A stretch of 6,742 nucleotides of DNA from an uncultured Bacillota bacterium (GCA_946410475.1 CAMKAM010000080.1:1-6742), one strand, 5' to 3'. Shown: positions 1 through 5,351, counted from the first letter of the stretch. The notes: generated by a model from the letters alone, not told the origin. Numbers and translations are program-made.

Positions 1-9
1 TCTACATGC

Positions 10-18
10 ATTATACCA
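10..18 (-). promoter_or_regulatory. Possible extended -10 promoter pointing left
   Basis: On the minus strand the sequence reads TGGTATAAT, a perfect TATAAT hexamer preceded by the TGn extension. No good -35 box is found 16-18 bp upstream (the 17-bp position reads AAAGTA), as is common for extended -10 promoters. It would serve a minus-strand gene beyond the left edge, which cannot be seen. Confidence 0.35.
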
Positions 19-207
19 TGCTTTGCAGACTCTACTTTTTGGGGGACACTTCACTCTCTGCGTAGCCGCTTTCCAAACCGGCTTTTGACCGCCATTTTCA
101 CCGCAAAACAGCGGTTTTCAGCCTCCGGACAACCCTCGAACATCCTCCTTCGCCCGACCACCACAGGCAGAATGTACTTTTCATTCGATATCCGATGTCT
201 TTTCGTA

Positions 208-228
208 TACACATTCCTAAAATGTGTA
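208..228. repeat. Inverted repeat, 8-bp arms, operator-like
   Basis: TACACATT and AATGTGTA form a perfect 8-bp inverted repeat separated by five bases (CCTAA). A related half-site, AATGTACTTTT, lies about 50 bp to the left near 173-183; the right arm itself continues as AATGTGTACTTT. No U-tract follows on either strand, so a terminator is unlikely. The arrangement resembles a binding site for a dimeric repressor, but no target gene is visible and this role is inference. Confidence 0.4.
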
Positions 229-422
229 CTTTCCCCCTCATTATCCACTCGTTTTCGTACATCCTCTCCCGGATGCCGGACAGCAAGCACCGCCGATCCA
301 CCCGGTCACCCCACCGGTGCATCGCGTCCTGCACGCACCGACCAATCTGCCCAGCCGACCACCGCTCAGCCCCGCGCACACGATCCACACGATCCGCCCG
401 GACCGACCACCGACACCTCGCA

Positions 423-464
423 CCTTGCACACCTAACCGCACGCCCTGCACACCCAACCACACC
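423..464. repeat. Imperfect 21-bp direct repeat, two copies
   Basis: Positions 423-443 and 444-464 are adjacent 21-bp units that agree at 17 of 21 positions, sharing the core TGCACACC(C/T)AACC. A smaller tandem pair (ACACGATCC, two copies) occurs near 378-395. Both sit in a G-poor, C/A-rich plus strand, just beyond the terminator of the minus-strand gene block. Their origin and role are unknown; low-complexity drift is a plausible explanation. Confidence 0.5.
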
Positions 465-466
465 CC

Positions 467-516
467 AAAAACCAAAAGAGCTGCGCTGCCCGGCGTTGCC
501 CGCCGTCAGCACAGCT
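467..516 (-). terminator. Rho-independent terminator after Lin0512 gene
   Basis: On the minus strand the outer arms AGCTGTGCTG and CAGCGCAGCT pair with one G-U, and the inner arms CGGCG and CGCCG pair around the loop GGCAA. Together they give a long GC-rich hairpin at 516-479. It is followed by CTTTTGGTTTTT at 478-467, an interrupted U-tract. The hairpin begins 43 bases past the stop codon of the Lin0512-family gene, the expected place for the 3' end of that transcript. Confidence 0.75.
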
Positions 517-559
517 CCGATCATCACATTTATGTTTCGCCGTCAGTAAGCGGCCTCTT

Positions 560-919
560 CTAGCAGTCGACCGATACCGTCAGCACCACTAGAGCGACCG
601 TGATCGCAGTCTTCTCGTCACCATCAAGGGAGATGCCTTCCGGATCAGCTCCGCCATGATGCACGAAAGTCTCTACTTCCCACATCGTCAGATAATCTTT
701 GACCACCTGCGGATCTACCTCTTCCGGATGCGGAGCATAGATATCAGCTCTTACCTTCGCCTGCGTCTTTCTGTCCGTCAGCTCGAATATCTCGCTGATA
801 CCGGCCATGCAGCAGTGATGTACAGCATCAGCTGTCGCCTTCTTTACAGCATTGTTCTGATCTCCGCCGTGCATATCGACGCCCTGTCCGATCTCGATTA
901 TCAGTCTTTTGAAAGCCAT
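560..919 (-). CDS. Lin0512-family conserved protein
   Basis: A 119-residue protein of the Lin0512 family (TIGR02058/PF09585 as remembered), whose function is unknown. The family hallmark GxGxDxHG is present near the N-terminus as GQGVDMHG (about residues 10-17), and a second conserved-looking stretch, HHGGADPEG, lies near residues 87-95. The protein is short and soluble, with no signal peptide or membrane segment, and matches the usual family size. The start was chosen at 919 because GGGAGG lies seven bases upstream; the frame stays open to 1066 but that extension has no comparable ribosome site and reads like leader sequence. It is the last gene of the minus-strand block, separated from the SanA-like gene by 265 bp and followed by a strong terminator, so it may have its own promoter. 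The conserved Asp, His and Gly residues could suggest a metal or ligand site, but that is inference. Confidence 0.88.
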   Translation of the reverse strand: MAFKRLIIEIGQGVDMHGGDQNNAVKKATADAVHHCCMAGISEIFELTDRKTQAKVRADIYAPHPEEVDPQVVKDYLTMWEVETFVHHGGADPEGISLDGDEKTAITVALVVLTVSVDC

Positions 920-926
920 TTCCTTA

Positions 927-932
927 CCTCCC
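927..932 (-). promoter_or_regulatory. Ribosome binding site fixing the Lin0512 start
   Basis: GGGAGG on the minus strand lies seven bases before the ATG at 919. It is the best Shine-Dalgarno match in this frame and decides against the longer frame starting at 1066. Confidence 0.8.
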
Positions 933-963
933 GGTTCTATACCTTTTTCATATATCTGTGATC

Positions 964-994
964 GCGCCCCTGCGGCCCCCTGCCGCGCCGGCGC
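964..994 (-). other. GC-rich two-tier stem-loop in leader region
   Basis: The arms GCGCC (964-968) and GGCGC (990-994) enclose a second stem GCGGC (972-976) / GCCGC (982-986), with a 3 x 3 internal loop and a five-base apical loop. An alternative fold uses the perfect palindrome GCGCCGGCGC at 985-994. No U-run follows on the minus strand, so it is not an intrinsic terminator. It lies 45 bases or more upstream of the Lin0512 start codon, in the probable 5' leader. No known riboswitch class was recognised. Confidence 0.45.
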
Positions 995-1080
995 TTTCAT
1001 GCCTTTACCCGCACAGCTTCCGGCGTGCCGCGCACATTCTACACACACTCCGGCCGTGCTCTTCAAACTATCCGCACACT

Positions 1081-1086
1081 ATTATA
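1081..1086 (-). promoter_or_regulatory. Possible -10 box for the Lin0512 gene
   Basis: The minus strand carries a perfect TATAAT inside TATATAAT. No recognisable -35 hexamer lies at the proper distance (about GCGCAC at 17 bp), so the call is weak. If used, transcription would begin near 1074 and give a leader of roughly 155 bases that includes the stem-loop at 964-994. Confidence 0.3.
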
Positions 1087-1131
1087 TACCTTTTCCGGAG
1101 CGCGTGCGCCGTTTTCTCACAAATATTTCCG

Positions 1132-1199
1132 CTCTACTGCGTCACATGCTCTACTCTGTCACACGCCCTGCAGCGTCACACACTCTACTGCGTCACAGT
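1132..1199. repeat. 17-bp tandem repeat, four copies
   Basis: Four head-to-tail 17-bp units run from 1132 to 1199: CTCTACTGCGTCACATG, CTCTACTCTGTCACACG, CCCTGCAGCGTCACACA and CTCTACTGCGTCACAGT. Units 1 and 4 differ only in the last two bases; unit 3 is the most diverged. All four keep GTCACA. The last unit overlaps the final codons (Thr-Val-Thr-Gln) and stop codon of the SanA-like gene, and the array extends into its 3' flank. This looks like a small minisatellite grown from the gene end, or a series of binding sites. Confidence 0.8.
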
Positions 1200-1838
1200 T
1201 CCGTCGCCATGGATATCGATAGGATCACCCAGGAACGTCGGCTTGGGCTTCACTATGCACTTCAGGAAATCCTTGTCCCTGGCCAAAAGCTCGCGGAAAT
1301 TCCTGTAGCCCTGACCCATATAGTCGACCTCTTCAGCCGGGACGCCTCGCACATCGATGCCCAGGCTCTCCGCTATATACAGAGCTCTGTACTCATGATA
1401 CTTCTGGGTCACCACTACCATGCTCGAAACACCGAACACATCCCTTGCGCGGTACATCGATTCATATGTCGAAAAGCCCGCATGATCGAGGAAGATATCT
1501 TTCTCCGGCACGCCCGCATCAACAGCATACTGCATCATCACCTTGACCTCATTGTACTCGACCTGCCCGTCGTCTCCGGACATCAAAAGCTTCGGCGCCG
1601 CCCCGTTCCGGTACAACTCGATCGCCTTGTCCAGCCTGTCCTTCAGCATCTTCGACGGCGTGCCGTCCGGCTTGACCTCAGCTCCGAGCACCATTATGCA
1701 GTCAGCCTGCCCGTCACCGGCCTGTGCCTCGTCGACCAGATCGCCTGAAGCGCTCGCGACAACAATGGCGTTCACTCCAAACACCAGCGCCGCGCACACT
1801 AAAACCAATATGATCAATATCTTCAGTGACTTCTTCAC
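1185..1838 (-). CDS. SanA/YdcF-like DUF218 membrane-anchored protein
   Basis: A 217-residue protein of the SanA/ElyC/YdcF group (DUF218). Residues 5-28 form one hydrophobic membrane segment after a Lys-rich start, so the catalytic-like domain should face outward. The DUF218 domain spans about 45-205: DCIMVLGAEV opens the Rossmann-like core, SGDD (87-90) follows, then a YNEV acidic site near 95-98, GVPEKDIFLD (109-118), FSTYES (122-127), VVVTQKYHEYRAL (141-153) and the SanA-type tail TFLGDPIDIHGDG (201-213). In enterobacteria SanA affects envelope permeability to vancomycin; the biochemical activity is not settled. Translation starts at a GTG, chosen because AGGAGAGG lies six bases upstream. 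It follows the lipoprotein gene by 28 bp and is probably co-transcribed with it. The end of the gene overlaps the 17-bp repeat array, but the conserved tail is intact, so the protein does not appear truncated. Confidence 0.88.
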   Translation of the reverse strand: MKKSLKILIILVLVCAALVFGVNAIVVASASGDLVDEAQAGDGQADCIMVLGAEVKPDGTPSKMLKDRLDKAIELYRNGAAPKLLMSGDDGQVEYNEVKVMMQYAVDAGVPEKDIFLDHAGFSTYESMYRARDVFGVSSMVVVTQKYHEYRALYIAESLGIDVRGVPAEEVDYMGQGYRNFRELLARDKDFLKCIVKPKPTFLGDPIDIHGDGTVTQ

Positions 1839-1866
1839 TTATATCCTCTCCTGATATCTCTATCCT

Positions 1867-2709
1867 CTAATCTGCCTTCTCAAATCCCGACGGCGGATCG
1901 AATATCCCATCCGGCAGATCAGTCGTGAACTCCAGGATCGTCATGGTGACTCTGGAGATCAGCTTCGTATCTTTCCTGTATCTCTGCTTCGATACGATTC
2001 CCACAAGATCGCCCTCCGAGATCTGCTTCGCCTCGCCGTCCGCCGACTTCCTGACATCCTCGGCCGCGACATAATACTCCATTGTCGTCAGCACCTTCGT
2101 CCCGTCGTAAACCGCCTCGTTCTCATAAACGTCGCATTTGCACGCCATCCCGCCGAACTCAGCGTCCTTTGTTTCCTTGTATCCGGTGATCGGCGCGTAG
2201 GCCTGATCGACCATCTCTCCTGTCCCGGTCGAAGCGAGCTCATAGTATTTCATGGTAAGCGTATCGTAATAGTACTGCTTGCCACTTAAAAAATACTGAA
2301 TATATGAATTGCTCTCCGAAGAGATCATCTGCTTGTCCTTCGTCTGGGCCGACTCGACGATATCCTTCGTGACCGCGTTCTCCTCCGTCACCTTTGACTC
2401 GACCGCAGCTTTCATGTAGTATGTGCTGTCTTTGTCGGCCAGGAGTTTGACGTATTTGTAAGCCGCCCCCTGCCCGGACTCTTCCTGCCCGTCGTCAGCG
2501 GTCTGATCCTGACCCGAACTCTGCCCGTTCTCAGCAGCGCCGCTCCCGGCCTCCTGATCCGCGCCGCAGCCGGAAAGGAAAAAGCTCAGTCCCGCAAAAA
2601 GACCCGCACACAAAACGATGCCAAGCAAGGCTGCAAGTATCCTGTACCTTGCCGTCTTCTTCGCCGCGGCGGGCATATTCGTTTTTTCGTTTTTCTTCTC
2701 TTCGGACAT
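1867..2709 (-). CDS. Predicted lipoprotein of unknown function
   Basis: A 280-residue predicted lipoprotein. A charged N-terminus (residues 1-22) precedes a hydrophobic segment (about 23-44) ending in the lipobox LSGC, with Cys48 as the likely lipidation site. A Gly/Ser/Gln/Asp/Glu-rich linker (about 49-82) leads to a folded domain from about 85 to 280, rich in Tyr and in alternating beta-type sequence, ending PDGIFDPPSGFEKAD. The size and this ending recall LolA-like or DUF4412/DUF6612-type lipoproteins, but no family is recognised with certainty. The start at 2709 was chosen because AAAAGG lies four bases upstream. The frame stays open to an ATG at 2820, but that start has no ribosome site and would translate the 18-bp repeats into a Cys-containing hexapeptide repeat ahead of the signal. 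It probably forms a pair with the SanA-like gene 28 bp downstream. Confidence 0.75.
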   Translation of the reverse strand: MSEEKKNEKTNMPAAAKKTARYRILAALLGIVLCAGLFAGLSFFLSGCGADQEAGSGAAENGQSSGQDQTADDGQEESGQGAAYKYVKLLADKDSTYYMKAAVESKVTEENAVTKDIVESAQTKDKQMISSESNSYIQYFLSGKQYYYDTLTMKYYELASTGTGEMVDQAYAPITGYKETKDAEFGGMACKCDVYENEAVYDGTKVLTTMEYYVAAEDVRKSADGEAKQISEGDLVGIVSKQRYRKDTKLISRVTMTILEFTTDLPDGIFDPPSGFEKAD

Positions 2710-2713
2710 ATCG

Positions 2714-2719
2714 CCTTTT
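2714..2719 (-). promoter_or_regulatory. Ribosome binding site favouring lipoprotein start
   Basis: AAAAGG on the minus strand, four bases before the ATG at 2709. It is modest and slightly close, but the alternative ATG at 2820 has nothing comparable upstream. Confidence 0.5.
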
Positions 2720-2736
2720 ATCACTGATCCGACCTT

Positions 2737-2804
2737 ACAATCGATAATTGGCCAACAATCGATTACCGGCCGGCAATTGATTACCGGCCGAAGTGATCCG
2801 GCCG
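2737..2804. repeat. 18-bp tandem repeat with nested palindromes
   Basis: Three full 18-bp units (2737-2754, 2755-2772, 2773-2790) and a shortened 14-bp fourth (2791-2804) lie directly upstream of the lipoprotein start. The central unit is ACAATCGATTACCGGCCG; the third differs at two positions, the first at four. Unit junctions form the palindromes TTGGCCAA and CCGGCCGG, while unit centres hold AATCGATT or CAATTG. The 18-bp period preserves reading frame and would encode [RW]P[VI]I[ND]C repeats if translated from the ATG at 2820. Multiple regulator-binding sites or a recent slippage product are both possible. Confidence 0.75.
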
Positions 2805-2870
2805 GTTTTCCTGTCGTCATGTTACATATTATTAGTCATATCCCGGATGCCGTGTCCGCCTCCGCACCGC

Positions 2871-2884
2871 CTGCGACACCGCAG
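2871..2884 (-). other. Short hairpin between hisD-like and lipoprotein genes
   Basis: CTGCG and CGCAG pair perfectly around a four-base loop. A smaller GCAG-TTCG-CTGC hairpin lies immediately at the stop codon of the dehydrogenase gene (about 2894-2905). Neither is followed by a U-tract, so they are not convincing intrinsic terminators; they may stabilise the 3' end of the message or attenuate read-through. Confidence 0.35.
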
Positions 2885-2905
2885 CTTCGGCCCGGCAGCG
2901 AACTG

Positions 2906-4165
2906 CTATTTCCTCACATCCGCAGCGTGCTTGTGAGCCATCAGGCCCTCTCTTTCCGCCAACCTTGAAACGAGCGGCGCGAGAGTCTTGCTAGCATCTT
3001 CCGTCATGCTCTGATGCGTGCACACTTTGAGGAACGTTCCTACCCATACACCGCCTGTATATCTCGCGGCGCCCAAAGTGGGCAGAGTGTGGTTCGTACC
3101 CGATGCGTAATCTCCGAACACTTCAGCAGTATTCTTCCCTACGAACATCGATCCGTAATTGACGAGCCTGGATACTATCTTCTGCGGCTCCGCCGTGCAC
3201 ACCTCGAGATGCTCCGGCGCGTAATTATTTGCGTAATCTACCGCCTCATCGAGCGACCCGGCCAGCAATACCTCACCGTAATCGTTCCACGAAGCCCTTG
3301 CTATCTCCGCTGTGGACAGATCCTCAAGCTGCGATTCGACAGCCGAGATCGTCTTGTCCGCAAGATCAAGATCCGTCGTGACAAGGATAGCTTTCGCGAC
3401 CTTGTCGTGCTCGGACTGCGCCAGAAGATCCGCCGCTATTATCTGCGGATCAGCTGTCTCGTCCGCTATGACGAGCACCTCGCTCGGTCCGGCAAGAAAA
3501 TCGATGCCTACCTTTCCGTAGACCTGACGCTTCGCTTCCGTCACGAAGCTGTTGCCCGGTCCGACGATCATGTCGACCGGTGCGATGGTCTCAGTACCGT
3601 AAGCCACTGCAGCCACGGCCTGCGCTCCGCCTATCGCATATATCTCGTCCACACCCGCCTGGTCCAGAGCGACCAGCGTATACGGATGGATCTTTCCTGT
3701 TCCCTTCATCGTCGGCGAACACGCAACTACGCGGCGAACGCCGGCGACATTCGCCGGTATGCCCAGCATCAGCGCTGTTGAGAACAGCGGATAGCCGCCG
3801 CCCGGCACATAGCAGCACACCGAGTCGACCGGGATCACGCGATGCCCAAGATGTATTCCAGGCATCGGCTCGAAGTCCCTGACCTCGCCGATCGATATCC
3901 TCTGCTGCTTCGCGAATTCGATTATATTGTCTCTCGCCTTCTGGATATCCTCCAGATCTTCTTCCGGCACCAGCTCGTAAGCCTCTGCCAATTCCTCCGC
4001 GGATATCCTCAGCGACTCCCTTTTGCAGTCATCGAATCTCTCGTTAAATGAAACAAGGGCAGCGTCGCCTGCGGCCCTCACTTCATCTATTATTCTCTTT
4101 ACATCAGACTCAAGTGTCTCGCTGCTTGCGAGACTGCGCGGTTTCGCGCTTTTGACCTCTATCAT
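2906..4165 (-). CDS. Histidinol-dehydrogenase-family enzyme, non-canonical
   Basis: A 419-residue, full-length member of the HisD family of zinc- and NAD-dependent alcohol dehydrogenases, which in histidine synthesis oxidise L-histidinol to L-histidine in two steps. The machinery is complete: zinc ligands Gln250 and His253 (LLAQSEHD), Asp352 (GDYASGTNH) and His411 (GLMAH), catalytic Glu318-His319 (APEHL), and Glu406 five residues before His411 as in biosynthetic HisD. The nucleotide-binding core includes IGGAQAVAAVAYGT (178-191), VGPGN (201-205) and FLAGPSEV (223-230). Residues 369-380 read YTGGVWVGTFLK, where biosynthetic HisD usually has a FSSPLSVDDFVK-type sequence; YTGG(L/V)WV is typical of paralogues such as HpsN, the sulfopropanediol dehydrogenase. 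The ATG at 4165 has GGAGG six bases upstream. No his gene lies nearby; the transpeptidase gene ends 33 bp upstream. A role in oxidising another amino or hydroxy compound is plausible; the substrate is unknown. Confidence 0.9.
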   Translation of the reverse strand: MIEVKSAKPRSLASSETLESDVKRIIDEVRAAGDAALVSFNERFDDCKRESLRISAEELAEAYELVPEEDLEDIQKARDNIIEFAKQQRISIGEVRDFEPMPGIHLGHRVIPVDSVCCYVPGGGYPLFSTALMLGIPANVAGVRRVVACSPTMKGTGKIHPYTLVALDQAGVDEIYAIGGAQAVAAVAYGTETIAPVDMIVGPGNSFVTEAKRQVYGKVGIDFLAGPSEVLVIADETADPQIIAADLLAQSEHDKVAKAILVTTDLDLADKTISAVESQLEDLSTAEIARASWNDYGEVLLAGSLDEAVDYANNYAPEHLEVCTAEPQKIVSRLVNYGSMFVGKNTAEVFGDYASGTNHTLPTLGAARYTGGVWVGTFLKVCTHQSMTEDASKTLAPLVSRLAEREGLMAHKHAADVRK

Positions 4166-4198
4166 TATATGCCTCCGTATTGTTCTTCAGGGCACGGC

Positions 4199-5221
4199 CT
4201 ATTCGCCACTTTCCGCCCCGCTTTCGGCACCGTTTTCAGTCTGCTCCTGAGTCGTCTCCTGATCGGTTTTCTGATCTGTAGTCTGCTGCTCTGTCACTTT
4301 CTTCTTCGGAGCTCTCAGCACCTTGATAACGATCGATTTCTTGTTGTTCCTGCAATACTTATATTTTACTTTATATGTGACCTGATACAGACCCGGATCC
4401 TTCGTGCTGAACTTCGCCTTGATCCATCTGCCGTTCACCTTCTTTTTGACGATGACCTTGATGTGTTCTGTGACGTTCTCGTTAGCATTCGGGTTGTAAG
4501 CCTTCACTCCTGCTTTCAGGTTGTATTTCGCACCGAACTTGACCGTCTTTTTCTTGTTCTTGCTGATGGTGATCCTTGCTTTTCTCAGTTTGAAGTGCGG
4601 ATTGCCCTTGGTCGGATCCGTCGGATCCCAGCCGCTGTGCGATTTGATAGCCTTCGGCTTTCCGAGCGGGCCGGCCTTGGACGAATCATAGATCGTGACC
4701 TTCGAGCCGCTCTTTACATTATCATATATCCACTTCGCATCGATGACCGAAAGTCTGCAGCATCCGTGGCTGGCTTTCTTTCCCAGTCTGTTGAACTCGA
4801 CCCAGCTCTGGCTCGAGCTGTTCCAGTTGTAATACCATACCGAATGGAACAGGACGCCCCCCGTGATCCTCGAACACCATTTTCCGTTGACGCCTCCCAT
4901 GAGACCGCTCCTTCTGTGCTTGTCTCCGAGACGGAACGTTCCCAGCGGCGTTTTGTAGCCTGTGCCCGGTGATGTAAGCATCGCCCTTACCGGCTTCCAC
5001 TTGCCATCGACCTTCTTGTAAGCAGTCGTGACGCCCCTCTGGCGATTGACCTTCAGCCAGTACTGCGCCTTCTTCGATTTAGCCTGAGCCGCTCCCTGTC
5101 CGAACGCCAGCGGCATCATCGTAACGACCATTATCACCGCGAGCATTATCGCGAGGATGCGTTTTGCCGCCCCTGTCTTTTCTACATTGTTATAGTAAGC
5201 TGTGTTGTTCTGTCCTGTCAT
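4199..5221 (-). CDS. Secreted L,D-transpeptidase (YkuD) with Ig-like domain
   Basis: A 340-residue exported L,D-transpeptidase, which would form 3-3 cross-links or otherwise remodel peptidoglycan outside the cell. A signal peptide covers about residues 18-47 (hydrophobic ILAIMLAVIMVVTMMPLAF, likely cut after AQA). The YkuD domain spans about 52-179: GYKTPLGTFRLG (88-99), the active-site His126 in LFHS, and SHGCCRLS (151-158) with Cys154 as the presumed nucleophile; Cys155 replaces the usual aliphatic residue. Residues about 212-303 form a beta-rich module ending DPGLYQVTYKVKYKY...IVIKVL, matching DUF5011/bacterial Ig-like domains. The last 30 residues are Thr/Gln/Glu-rich with no LPXTG anchor. 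The ATG at 5221 has only AGG very close by and a weaker GAGAAGA further off, but no better start lies before the signal peptide. It is first in the minus-strand block and has a good promoter at 5323-5351. Confidence 0.9.
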   Translation of the reverse strand: MTGQNNTAYYNNVEKTGAAKRILAIMLAVIMVVTMMPLAFGQGAAQAKSKKAQYWLKVNRQRGVTTAYKKVDGKWKPVRAMLTSPGTGYKTPLGTFRLGDKHRRSGLMGGVNGKWCSRITGGVLFHSVWYYNWNSSSQSWVEFNRLGKKASHGCCRLSVIDAKWIYDNVKSGSKVTIYDSSKAGPLGKPKAIKSHSGWDPTDPTKGNPHFKLRKARITISKNKKKTVKFGAKYNLKAGVKAYNPNANENVTEHIKVIVKKKVNGRWIKAKFSTKDPGLYQVTYKVKYKYCRNNKKSIVIKVLRAPKKKVTEQQTTDQKTDQETTQEQTENGAESGAESGE

Positions 5222-5322
5222 TTCCTATTCTTCTCTTCCTGTCTTCTCTTTCAGTCTTTTCATGCATGCCTGTGGTAAGAATCGATGCACGAAAAAAGAC
5301 CAGCGCCTTTTCTTGTCCGTAC

Positions 5323-5351
5323 ATTTTATACTCATGCCGATTCAAAGTCAA
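5323..5351 (-). promoter_or_regulatory. Sigma-70-type promoter for the transpeptidase
   Basis: On the minus strand, TTGACT (5351-5346) and TAAAAT (5328-5323) are separated by exactly 17 bp, five of six matches to consensus in each box. An overlapping TATAAA lies two bases upstream of the -10. Initiation near 5316 would give a leader of about 95 bases before the ATG at 5221. Confidence 0.7.

Larger units (their letters stand above)
1..466. other. Gene-free left region with repeats
   Basis: No convincing gene is visible in this stretch. The open frames on both strands overlap one another, lack well-placed ribosome binding sites and encode compositionally odd peptides rich in Pro, Thr, Arg and His. 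The right part, from about 280 to 478, is very poor in G on the plus strand and contains short imperfect direct repeats. The left part holds an 8-bp inverted repeat (208-228) and a smaller hairpin at 100-115 (arms ACCGC and GCGGT). The region lies downstream of the terminator at 467-516, so it is probably intergenic DNA before a gene further left. Confidence 0.55.

Noticed and set aside
100..115. Hairpin ACCGC-N6-GCGGT flanked by T and A runs, as a bidirectional terminator
   Set aside because: The stem is only five base pairs and neither flank has more than four consecutive T or A residues. Too weak to call.
98..262. Minus-strand 54-residue frame from the ATG at 262, preceded by GGGAGAGG
   Set aside because: The purine run abuts the ATG with no spacer, the peptide has unusual composition, and the frame spans the inverted repeat at 208-228. 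It could be a small gene, but nothing supports it beyond the purine run.
85..549. 154-residue plus-strand open frame
   Set aside because: It begins at a TTG without a ribosome site, is dominated by Pro, Thr, Arg and His from the G-poor segment, and runs through the minus-strand terminator. No family resemblance.
920..1066. N-terminal extension of the Lin0512 protein to an ATG at 1066
   Set aside because: The extension has no family similarity, overlaps the leader stem-loop, and the GGGAGG site belongs to the ATG at 919.
1132..1199. CRISPR-like array
   Set aside because: The 17-bp units are directly adjacent with no spacers, and no cas gene is present.
909..1748. 279-residue plus-strand open frame
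   Set aside because: It lies opposite the well-supported SanA-like gene and the Lin0512 leader and has no recognisable domain; a shadow frame of GC-rich coding DNA.
2737..2804. Replication-origin iterons
   Set aside because: No replication initiator gene, DnaA box cluster or AT-rich unwinding region accompanies the repeats.
3014..3781. 255-residue plus-strand frame opposite the HisD-family gene
   Set aside because: Antisense shadow of a gene with complete catalytic motifs; composition rich in Arg and Ser as expected for reverse-frame reading.
4169..4972. 267-residue plus-strand frame with hydrophobic N-terminus opposite the transpeptidase
   Set aside because: The apparent membrane segment comes from reading the Gln/Glu/Lys-rich tail of the transpeptidase backwards; no ribosome site.
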